Shown: positions 1-4,900 of the stretch, piece by piece | How positions within the stretch are numbered: the stretch's first letter is position 1 | Layout of the letters: every line of letters starts with the position of its first letter | Assembly (NCBI GenBank): GCA_964581905.1 | Contig: CAZOQJ010000077.1 | Span: forward strand, 1-11,371 | Direction of reading: 5' to 3' | Origin: CAZBWE01 sp964581905 | GTDB taxonomy: Bacteria; Planctomycetota; Phycisphaerae; Sedimentisphaerales; Anaerobacaceae | Length of the DNA: 11,371 nucleotides | The notes under the pieces: generated by a model | What the model saw: only the letters and a program-made list of their open reading frames with translations | Told to the model about the DNA's origin: nothing | The model's database searches: none | Program-made: the position numbers and the translations under genes

Positions 1-45
1 ACTCCCGAAAAATCTGTAAAAAATACTTGAAATCTAACACAGCCG

Positions 46-123
46 CTCTGTGGCTAATAATATATTTTTTCTCTGTGTTCTCTGTGTCCTCTGTGGCTAA
101 TAATAAAATTGATTATCTCTGTG
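46..123. repeat. CTCTGTG short repeat cluster downstream of argC
   Basis: Five copies of CTCTGTG lie at 46-52, 71-77, 80-86, 89-95 and 117-123. The middle three are in 9-bp register, and the copies at 46 and 89 are each followed by the same GCTAATAATA string. The last copy ends four bases before the argC stop codon. Read on the minus strand this is the CACAGAG-rich type of short repeat that I recognise as common between genes in many uncultured-bacterium assemblies. I see no stem with a T-tract, so it is not an obvious terminator. Positions 1-45 hold nothing I can identify. Confidence 0.7.
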
Positions 124-127
124 GCAA

Positions 128-1138
128 TCATTCAAGGCCCAGCGTTTCATCAAGGCCGAAGATGATATTCATATTCTGAATTGCCTGGCCTGATGCACCT
201 TTTACCAGATTGTCAATCGCCGAGAAAACCACGACTTTGCCCTTCACGCAGGTTGCGAAGATATGGCAATAGTTCGTCCCTGCAACATCCTTGACGGCAG
301 GGGCACTTTCACATATCTGCACAAACGGCTCTTCAGCATAGAAATCATTGTATAGTCCTATCAACTGCTCAGCGCTTACTTTGCCTTTCGGCTGACAATA
401 AATCGTTGAAAGAATTCCCCTATCGAAAGATCCTGCGTGCGGCTGAAACAATATCTTCACGGGCGAGCCGGCGATTTCGCCTGCGATTTGCTCCATCTCC
501 GGCATATGGCGGTGTGAGCCGATGCCGTAGGCAAACAAATTTTCGTTCATATTGGGAAAATGGAATTTACTCGAAGGATTTCGGCCTGCCCCAGATATGC
601 CGGTTACCGCGTTTACAATAATCGAGTCTGTCTCGACAATGCCTTTTTCCAATAGCGGAGCTATCGCCAGTAACGCCCCAGTAGGATAACAGCCGGGATT
701 GGCAACCAAATCAGCACCTTTTATCTGCTGGCGGAAAAACTCCGGCAGGCCGAATACCGCCTTGGCCAGATTGGCGGTATCGGTGTGCTTAACCTGATAG
801 AATTGTTCGTAAACAGCAACGTCTTTGAGCCGATAGTCCGCACTGAAATCAATGACTTTCAGCCCTGTACCCAAAAGTTTAGGCACAAATCCCATAGAGA
901 CCTTGTGTGGCAGACAGCAAAGGACCACATCAGCCAAATTAGACAATTTGCCCAAATCCAACGGCTCGATTTGCAGATTGCACCGGCCCTTAAACTGCGG
1001 AAAAACATCTTCCACCGCACCACATTCCTGCGGCAAGGCCGTTAAGTATGTAAGCTTTGCCTCTGAGTGCTGGAGGATAATCCGTATCGACTCAGAACCG
1101 GTATATCCGCTTGCCCCGATTATCGCAACTTTTATCAT
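128..1138 (-). CDS. argC: N-acetyl-gamma-glutamyl-phosphate reductase (ArgC)
   Basis: ArgC catalyses the NADPH-dependent reduction of N-acetylglutamyl phosphate to the semialdehyde, the third step of arginine/ornithine biosynthesis, in the cytoplasm. The 336-residue product has the usual length. It opens with a Rossmann dinucleotide loop (GASGYTG, residues 8-14). The active-site cysteine is Cys150 in NPGCYPT, the SGAGR motif is at 182-186, and the catalytic-histidine region is HRHMPE (209-214). The C-terminal DNLVKGASGQA and QNMNIIFGL strings are highly typical. The ATG at 1138 is preceded by AAAGGA about nine bases upstream, which supports this start. It lies 55 bp after the transporter gene on the same strand and may be co-transcribed with it. 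The argJ and argB genes often found next to argC would lie outside the window, if present. Confidence 0.97.
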   Translation of the reverse strand: MIKVAIIGASGYTGSESIRIILQHSEAKLTYLTALPQECGAVEDVFPQFKGRCNLQIEPLDLGKLSNLADVVLCCLPHKVSMGFVPKLLGTGLKVIDFSADYRLKDVAVYEQFYQVKHTDTANLAKAVFGLPEFFRQQIKGADLVANPGCYPTGALLAIAPLLEKGIVETDSIIVNAVTGISGAGRNPSSKFHFPNMNENLFAYGIGSHRHMPEMEQIAGEIAGSPVKILFQPHAGSFDRGILSTIYCQPKGKVSAEQLIGLYNDFYAEEPFVQICESAPAVKDVAGTNYCHIFATCVKGKVVVFSAIDNLVKGASGQAIQNMNIIFGLDETLGLE

Positions 1139-1193
1139 CGTGTTTATTCCTTTCTCAAATATTGCCCAAGAATATCAGTTTACTTTAAAGCGG

Positions 1194-2057
1194 TCAAGCT
1201 TTCCTGCCGGCCAAAACAATCGCACAAGAGCCAACAACCAGCACCGCGCCTAACAGACAAAAAAATGTCAGAGGTTCACTAAATATTACCACGCCAGCTA
1301 TGTAGCAAAGCACAGGTTCGAGTAAAAGCAGTAATGAACCAATCTTAACCGGTGCATATTTCATGCCCTGTGTCATTAATAATTGACCGACAGTAACGCT
1401 TACTCCCATACCAAGAAGGATAAAGGCCGCCTTTAGCTCAACGGCGATACCACCCCTGAAAGCAGGTATTATGACCAGCCACATACCAACCACACACTGG
1501 GAAAAGTAAATAGCCAGTGAGTCATCCGTATCGTGGAGCTTGCGTATCAGCGTGATAGCTACTCCTGCTATCACCGCTCCCATAACCGCCAAAAGCTCAT
1601 ATTTGCCAAAAACCAGCAATGTAAAACCCTGCCCTTTGTCATAAACGACAAAGTAAATACCAACCATAGCGGTAAAAAGAGCCGCAAAATTTATTATACG
1701 CAGCCGTTCCTTCAGGAAAATCGCACTGAAAATACTGCCAAAAATAGGGTATGCACAAAAAAGAACCATCCCTTTGCTCAGTCCCAGTTTTGTAATGGAC
1801 AGGACTGATATGAAAACAGCTATACCTCCTGTAAGACCTCGCAAAAACAAGAGCTTCTTATCATTAAAAACAAGCTTTACCCGCCCTGACATCACAGCGG
1901 TAGCAATCAGGCACAGCCCTATAACGAACCGAAAGAAAGCCAGCTTATAGGCGCCAATATATGAACCGGACTTAATCAAAGAGCTGGCTATACAGAAAAA
2001 ACCGCACGCCACAAATATAAAAGCCGCCCCTTTTGTCTTATGCTCTAATCTCGACAT
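1194..2057 (-). CDS. EamA/DMT-family membrane transporter
   Basis: This is a 287-residue integral membrane protein of the drug/metabolite transporter superfamily (EamA fold, two repeats of five helices). The two halves run roughly from 8 to 138 and 150 to 283. Each has its acidic motif after the fourth helix: FLKERL at 114-119 in the first half and FSEP at 259-262 in the second. Short basic loops such as SGRVK and IRKLHD are typical. The substrate cannot be told from sequence; relatives export amino acids, metabolites or drugs. I place the start at the ATG at 2057 because GGAG lies nine bases upstream. An upstream ATG at 2072 and a GTG at 2084 are also in frame, but the GTG falls inside the preceding terminator. 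No promoter of its own is obvious, so expression may depend on readthrough from rpsI or on a promoter inside rpsI. Confidence 0.9.
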   Translation of the reverse strand: MSRLEHKTKGAAFIFVACGFFCIASSLIKSGSYIGAYKLAFFRFVIGLCLIATAVMSGRVKLVFNDKKLLFLRGLTGGIAVFISVLSITKLGLSKGMVLFCAYPIFGSIFSAIFLKERLRIINFAALFTAMVGIYFVVYDKGQGFTLLVFGKYELLAVMGAVIAGVAITLIRKLHDTDDSLAIYFSQCVVGMWLVIIPAFRGGIAVELKAAFILLGMGVSVTVGQLLMTQGMKYAPVKIGSLLLLLEPVLCYIAGVVIFSEPLTFFCLLGAVLVVGSCAIVLAGRKA

Positions 2058-2072
2058 CAAAATATACTCCAT

Positions 2073-2100
2073 AAAAAAAGCCACCGGAAATTCCAGTGGC
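2073..2100 (-). terminator. Intrinsic terminator of the rplM-rpsI operon
   Basis: On the minus strand an 8-bp stem (GCCACTGG paired with CCGGTGGC, one G-U pair) closes a five-base AATTT loop and is followed at once by seven T residues (positions 2079-2073). It begins 26 bases after the rpsI stop codon. This is a textbook rho-independent terminator and separates the ribosomal protein genes from the transporter. Confidence 0.9.
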
Positions 2101-2126
2101 CCTTTGATAATCTCAAAATTTACAAA

Positions 2127-2618
2127 CTAACGCTTCGAGAACTGGAATCTCTTTCTTGCACCTGCCTGTCCCGGCTTTTTCCTCTCGACCATTCTTGGGT
2201 CGCGAGTGAGATGGCCGCCATCCCGCAGCACGTGAATCAGGTTTTCATCATAATTCTTTAATGCCCTGGCAAGCCCGAGCCGCGTGGCACCAGATTGGCC
2301 GGTAGTTCCACCGCCTCTGACATTTACAAATACGTCAAACGAACTTTCGCTCTCAATCGCCTGCAGAGGAGCAATAACGGCCCGTTTATCCTGCTCACGC
2401 TTGAAATAATCGCTGAGCTTTTTTTTGTTGATTAGCAATTTGCCGCTGCCGGGCTTGATTCGCACACGGGCGACAGAGCTTTTTCTTCTGCCGGTACCCC
2501 ACCAATAACCGCCTTTGGGCTCACTGGTCGCCGTCGGCTTCGGCTTAGGCTTAGGCTGTTTTGCCGGAGCTTTGCCTGCTTTTTTAGTATCGGGCTTTTC
2601 AGTTTTGGTCTCAGCCAT
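2127..2618 (-). CDS. rpsI: 30S ribosomal protein S9 with basic N-terminal extension
   Basis: S9 is a small-subunit ribosomal protein whose C-terminal tail reaches the P-site tRNA. The conserved domain starts near residue 41 with GTGRRKSSVARVR and KPGSGK, and the product ends with the diagnostic RFQFSKR. At 163 residues it is about 30 longer than typical S9. The extra part is residues 1-40, rich in Lys, Pro and Ala (KQPKPKPKP at 20-28) and presumably disordered. The DNA for it contains near-hexameric CGGCTT/AGGCTT units at 2535-2556 (plus-strand view). It starts 12 bp after the rplM stop, so the two genes form the classic rplM-rpsI operon. No strong Shine-Dalgarno site precedes the ATG, but there is no later ATG that would keep the whole S9 domain. 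Confidence 0.97.
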   Translation of the reverse strand: MAETKTEKPDTKKAGKAPAKQPKPKPKPTATSEPKGGYWWGTGRRKSSVARVRIKPGSGKLLINKKKLSDYFKREQDKRAVIAPLQAIESESSFDVFVNVRGGGTTGQSGATRLGLARALKNYDENLIHVLRDGGHLTRDPRMVERKKPGQAGARKRFQFSKR

Positions 2619-2630
2619 AATTTTGCACTC

Positions 2631-3062
2631 TTAAAACAATTCTATCTTTTCCGGTTTTTGGGCCTGGTGGTCGTGTTCCGGGCCACGATAGACCTTCAAT
2701 TTTTTCAGCATCGCTCTGCCAAGCCGATTCTTCGGCAGCATCCGCCTTACAGCTAATTCAATCACCTTCTCCGGTTTTTTGGCCATCATATCGGCGAAGC
2801 TGACATATTTATGGCCGCCCGGATGATACGTGTAATAATCGTACTCTTTCTGCTGAGCTTTTTTGCCGGTAACCTTTATTTTGTCGGCATTTACAACAAC
2901 CACGTAATCGCCTACGTCCACGTGCGGCGTATATGTGGGCTTTGTCTTGCCCATGAGTATCGGCGCTATCCTGGCAGCCATTCGGCCTAAAACAGCCCCT
3001 TCGGCATCGACAAGCAGCCACTTCGGCTCAACTTCACCTTTTTTCGCCATAAAGCTTTTCAT
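2631..3062 (-). CDS. rplM: 50S ribosomal protein L13
   Basis: L13 is an early-assembling large-subunit ribosomal protein. The 143-residue product carries YTPHVDVGDYVVVVNADKI (44-62), YHPGGHK and the MLPKNRLGR motif. I chose the ATG at 3062 because its first residues (MKSFMAKKGEVEPKWLLVDA) align end to end with the normal L13 N-terminus (MKTFSAK...W.VVDA pattern). An ATG at 3050 would cost four conserved residues. The reading frame stays open upstream to 3428 and would give 265 residues, but that extension is translated repeat DNA and lies upstream of a good promoter, so it is not part of the protein. It is the first gene of the rplM-rpsI operon. The Shine-Dalgarno site is weak. Confidence 0.97.
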   Translation of the reverse strand: MKSFMAKKGEVEPKWLLVDAEGAVLGRMAARIAPILMGKTKPTYTPHVDVGDYVVVVNADKIKVTGKKAQQKEYDYYTYHPGGHKYVSFADMMAKKPEKVIELAVRRMLPKNRLGRAMLKKLKVYRGPEHDHQAQKPEKIELF

Positions 3063-3094
3063 AGAAAGAACCCATTCACTATAATAAAACCAGC

Positions 3095-3122
3095 ATTTTA
3101 AACAATTTAGCAGGTCTGTCAA
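3095..3122 (-). promoter_or_regulatory. Proximal sigma70-type promoter of rplM-rpsI
   Basis: On the minus strand a perfect -35 TTGACA (3122-3117) is followed, after 16 bp, by TAAAAT (3100-3095), five of six matches to the -10 consensus. The predicted start near 3088 gives a leader of about 26 bases before the rplM ATG at 3062. This placement also argues against any upstream extension of the L13 reading frame. Confidence 0.75.
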
Positions 3123-3206
3123 ACTATTTTTGTATGAATTAAAGAATTCAGGTTTGAACCAGCAGCGAACAAAGGACAGACCACAGATTACAGATGGTTC
3201 GACTCT

Positions 3207-3227
3207 TTCGACTATGCTCAAGACAGG
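3207..3227 (+). repeat. Interspersed repeat, TTCGACTAYGCTCARGACAGG type, copy 1
   Basis: This 21-bp element matches the element at 3739-3759 at 19 of 21 positions. I recognise the word TTCGACTACGCTCAGGACAGG-like as one that recurs between genes in assemblies of several uncultured lineages. It lies upstream of the rplM promoter and is not part of a credible gene. Confidence 0.7.
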
Positions 3228-3238
3228 TTCGCTCATTA

Positions 3239-3325
3239 CAGGTTGGGTTTGTTTGGCTTTGTTTGGGTTTGTTTTGGCTTTGTTTTTTGGTTCATTGTTC
3301 ATGGTATTTTGTTCATAGTTCATTG
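3239..3325. repeat. Low-complexity GGGTTTG/GGCTTTG and TTCATTG tract
   Basis: The plus strand is almost free of C and consists of alternating GGGTTTGTTT, GGCTTTGTTT and GGTTTTGGC-like words (3241-3289), then three TTCAT-containing words (3291-3325). It explains why the minus-strand frame upstream of rplM looks like an Asn/Lys/Thr/Pro peptide: this is a translated repeat, not protein. Strand-biased tracts of this kind are repeat decay or expansion products. I can assign no function. Confidence 0.65.
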
Positions 3326-3354
3326 TAAAACAAGAGTTTACGTTCATTTTGAAC

Positions 3355-3367
3355 CCGCCTGCGGCGG
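3355..3367. repeat. CCGCC-TGC-GGCGG hairpin element
   Basis: A perfect 5-bp GC stem with a three-base loop is followed by ACAAG. A related element at 3873-3890 (CTCC-TTAC-GGAG, then GACAAG) has a shorter stem in which an inner G-C pair is replaced by T-A, so pairing is kept. Both end in GGMGGACAAG (M = C or A). Confidence 0.55.
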
Positions 3368-3395
3368 ACAAGATTGGGTTTGTTTTGCATATATT

Positions 3396-3437
3396 CGTCG
3401 CTCGTCGCTCGTCTCCAGTCGCCCGCAACCCGTCGCT
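3396..3437. repeat. CGTCGCT heptamer repeats
   Basis: CGTCGCT occurs in tandem at 3396-3402 and 3403-3409 and again at 3431-3437, with degenerate relatives (GTCGCCCG, GTTGCCCG, GTCGTTCGC) up to 3460. A similar 14-bp-period pair, CGYTCGTATCTCG, lies at 3781-3793 and 3795-3807. The spacing is irregular and there is no constant repeat-spacer structure, so this is not a CRISPR array. No gene is visible here. Confidence 0.6.
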
Positions 3438-3527
3438 CGTTGCCCGTCATAGTCGTTCGCATTGGTAATTGGATATTTAACATTCATTAGTCCTTAGTAT
3501 ATAAAACTATGCGATTAAACTTGACTT

Positions 3528-3562
3528 GCGGTTCTCCGCGAACGTGTGCTACCAGAGCACAC
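3528..3562 (-). promoter_or_regulatory. Two hairpins at the predicted 5' end of the distal rplM transcript
   Basis: Read on the minus strand, GTGTGCT and AGCACAC (3562-3556 and 3550-3544) form a perfect 7-bp stem with a CTGGT loop. Six bases later GCGG and CCGC (3539-3536 and 3531-3528) form a second stem with an AGAA loop. The first hairpin begins where transcription from the -10 at 3573-3568 should start. It could act as a 5' hairpin in RNA or, as a 19-bp inverted repeat in DNA, as an operator. I cannot tell these apart from sequence. Confidence 0.5.
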
Positions 3563-3567
3563 TCGGT

Positions 3568-3595
3568 ATTATACCAGAAAAGGGCTGTTTTTCAA
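3568..3595 (-). promoter_or_regulatory. Distal sigma70-type promoter facing rplM
   Basis: On the minus strand TTGAAA (3595-3590) is followed, after 16 bp, by a perfect TATAAT (3573-3568). The predicted start is near 3561. It points toward rplM, about 500 bp away, through the repeat zone. It may give a long-leader rplM transcript or a separate untranslated RNA, since a proximal rplM promoter also exists. Confidence 0.55.
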
Positions 3596-3635
3596 TAAAA
3601 AATAAATAAAATTTCGTATCTCGTGAAGCGTGAAG
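3585..3635. repeat. Long direct repeat, copy 1
   Basis: The last 28 bp (3608-3635) are identical to 4107-4134. Upstream similarity (CTRTTTTTCAA, then an A-rich run) extends the match to about 50 bp with a few differences. The copies are 500 bp apart in the same orientation and bracket the most repeat-rich part of the gap. Confidence 0.75.
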
Positions 3636-3679
3636 AGTAAAGCGTATATGAGTAAATGCGTAGATGAGTGGATGCGTGG

Positions 3680-3704
3680 GTCCCCGCCTAAGACATGCGG
3701 GGAC
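3680..3704. repeat. Perfect 8-bp inverted repeat GTCCCCGC/GCGGGGAC
   Basis: The arms 3680-3687 and 3697-3704 are perfectly complementary with a nine-base loop (CTAAGACAT). It is not followed by a T-tract on either strand, so it is not a standard intrinsic terminator. A second perfect inverted repeat, GGGCAG-G-CTGCCC, lies 20 bp downstream at 3725-3737. Confidence 0.6.
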
Positions 3705-3738
3705 AGGATTGCGCAGGGCCCGCAGGGCAGGCTGCCCC

Positions 3739-3759
3739 TTCGACTACGCTCAGGACAGG
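3739..3759 (+). repeat. Interspersed repeat, TTCGACTAYGCTCARGACAGG type, copy 2
   Basis: This copy differs from 3207-3227 at 2 of 21 positions and has the same orientation. It directly abuts the GGGCAG/CTGCCC inverted repeat. All three plus-strand frames stay open across it and give short peptides containing LRSGQAE-, DYAQDR- and TTLRTGG-like words. I treat these as translated repeat, not genes. Confidence 0.7.
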
Positions 3760-3861
3760 CGGAGGCCGCGATGGTTACGTCGCTCGTATCTCGTCGTTCG
3801 TATCTCGCCAGTTAAGTCCGACAAAGCCGGGGGTAATTTTAATAAAGTCCGAACCGCAGGC

Positions 3862-3890
3862 AGTCCTAGGGACTCCTTACGGAGGACAAG
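3862..3890. repeat. Two adjacent small hairpins
   Basis: AGTCC-TAG-GGACT (3862-3874) overlaps CTCC-TTAC-GGAG (3873-3884), followed by GACAAG. The second resembles the CCGCC/GGCGG element at 3355-3367. The surrounding stretch from 3890 to 4084 holds no gene that I can support. It contains only a short ATCGC-TGC-GCGAT inverted repeat at 3992-4004. Confidence 0.45.
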
Positions 3891-4084
3891 CAAGTTCGTG
3901 GATCGTGGCTCGTGACCCGGGGGAGTTCAATGTTCAATCCGCCGTCGTTAAAACTATGGCGAGACAAGAATGTAAAGTGTAAAGTTATGGTATCGCTGCG
4001 CGATGGATTTGCTAATTCCAAGCCCTAAAATCATTTAAAGTTCGAACTGCAAGCTTTCTACTGCAATATCCCAGCGGTGATGGC

Positions 4085-4134
4085 CTATTTTTCAAGCAAA
4101 ATTTAAAAAATTTCGTATCTCGTGAAGCGTGAAG
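4085..4134. repeat. Long direct repeat, copy 2
   Basis: Its last 28 bp (4107-4134) are identical to 3608-3635, with weaker similarity over the preceding 22 bp. It ends about 55 bp before the stop codon of the minus-strand membrane protein gene. The following CGTATCTCG word repeats the internal CGTATCTCG motif once more. Confidence 0.75.
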
Positions 4135-4189
4135 CGTATCTCGATTATAGATTCTCGATGCTTGATGTTCGGAAGTACTTAAGTAATAT

Positions 4190-4687
4190 TTAAATACTGA
4201 TGATATGGAGGTGGCGGTCGTTTTGGACTCGTGGCTTGTGGCTTGTGGGGTATTGGATTAGACGAAAAGGCGGTTTTAGACCTGAGTAGACACCGACAAA
4301 TCCGGCGGCGACGATAGCCAGCCAGAAGACTGGCTCCCATTTTAACGTTGCAAATAGTGCCTCGCGTTGAGCGAGAGTTGGATTTAACTGCATTAGATTA
4401 GCCATACTGCCGGTACGCAGTGCCAGAACAGCTAGGCCGGATGGAGCTGCCAGGATGCCGATTTCTCTGCCATACGGCCAGGAAAGAAAATAACCAATAA
4501 AGCCAGCTAAAAATGCCAACACCACCAAGTATATTAGGTCGCCTGAAGTTATACTGCCGGCACTCAGAGACACTGCCCCGAATGGCTCATCATGTCCTGC
4601 TATAGACCAGCCGAGGACACCTATCAGGATAATCCCGGTGGCCATCGCTGCGGCGATTCTTAATCTCATTAACAGTGATAATTCCAT
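4190..4687 (-). CDS. Small four-helix membrane protein of unknown function
   Basis: I do not recognise this family. The 165-residue product has four hydrophobic segments, about residues 6-30, 50-75, 76-98 and 118-138, so it should be an inner-membrane protein. There is no cleavable signal peptide or catalytic motif that I can identify. The last 20 residues are polar (Lys, Arg, His, Gln) and come from DNA that resembles the adjacent repeats, so the C-terminus may have been replaced or extended by repeat DNA. I place the start at the ATG at 4687, with GAAGG about ten bases upstream. An ATG at 4732 in the same frame would translate through the double-hairpin repeat. The gene is divergent from gyrA. 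The regular spread of hydrophobic helices supports a real gene. Confidence 0.7.
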   Translation of the reverse strand: MELSLLMRLRIAAAMATGIILIGVLGWSIAGHDEPFGAVSLSAGSITSGDLIYLVVLAFLAGFIGYFLSWPYGREIGILAAPSGLAVLALRTGSMANLMQLNPTLAQREALFATLKWEPVFWLAIVAAGFVGVYSGLKPPFRLIQYPTSHKPRVQNDRHLHIISI

Positions 4688-4702
4688 AATGAAACTACCT
4701 TC

Positions 4703-4751
4703 GTGGCACGGGCTTCCAGCCCGTGAAAACACGGCCAGGATGGCCGTGCTA
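4703..4751. repeat. Tandem double-hairpin repeat between divergent genes
   Basis: Two perfect 8-bp stems with three-base loops lie side by side: CACGGGCT-TCC-AGCCCGTG (4707-4725) and CACGGCCA-GGA-TGGCCGTG (4730-4748), separated by AAAA. The outer flanks GTGGCAC and GTGCTAC are near-complementary, so the whole unit can also fold as one long imperfect inverted repeat. I recognise this GGCTTCCAGCC / GGCCAGGATGGCC pairing as a widespread intergenic palindrome of uncultured bacteria. It lies just upstream of the membrane protein gene and about 150 bp before the gyrA start codon. Confidence 0.75.
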
Positions 4752-4819
4752 CTCCCGATAGAATACCACCTGAGTTATCGATAAGCAATAATCAATTATC
4801 AATTTCAGGTTTGGATTTC

Positions 4820-4851
4820 TTGACTTTTTACCATTTTGTGGTTAGTCTAAT
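4820..4851 (+). promoter_or_regulatory. Candidate gyrA promoter
   Basis: TTGACT (4820-4825) is a near-consensus -35. The best -10 is TCTAAT (4846-4851), 20 bp away, which is longer than ideal; TAGTCT at the better 17-bp spacing is a poor match. A perfect 10-bp palindrome, TTATCGATAA, lies upstream at 4775-4784. If this is the promoter, the 30 in-frame codons before the ATG at 4901 are leader, not protein. Confidence 0.4.
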
Positions 4852-4900
4852 CGTAGATATTGAATGCAGAATATTGTATTTGGAAGGTGCGATACGAAGT

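Noticed and set aside
2058..2084. GTG (2084) or ATG (2072) start for the transporter
   Set aside because: The GTG lies inside the rplM-rpsI terminator stem, and the ATG at 2072 lacks a site; ATG 2057 has GGAG at good spacing.
3063..3428. In-frame upstream extension of rplM to 265 residues
   Set aside because: The true N-terminus aligns perfectly with the L13 family at 3062, a strong promoter lies at 3095-3122, and the extension is made of repeat words.
3396..3460. Possible CRISPR-like array of CGTCGCT units
   Set aside because: Units are only seven bases, partly tandem, and have no regular unique spacers; no cas gene is present.
3541..3562. tRNA-like stem (GTGTGCT...AGCACAC)
   Set aside because: Only a single stem is present; there is no acceptor, anticodon or T arm at the required spacing.
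3680..3737. Terminator pair in the repeat zone
   Set aside because: The stems are perfect but have no T-tract on either strand, and no gene ends nearby; they are better described as palindromic repeats.
3630..3982. Overlapping plus-strand open frames in three registers
   Set aside because: They cross palindromes and interspersed repeats, lack ribosome-binding sites, and are open together because of GC-rich repeats; no family is recognisable.
4811..4900. Upstream 30-codon start for gyrA
   Set aside because: The extension is hydrophobic, unlike any GyrA N-terminus, and covers the candidate promoter; the ATG at 4901 fits the family better.
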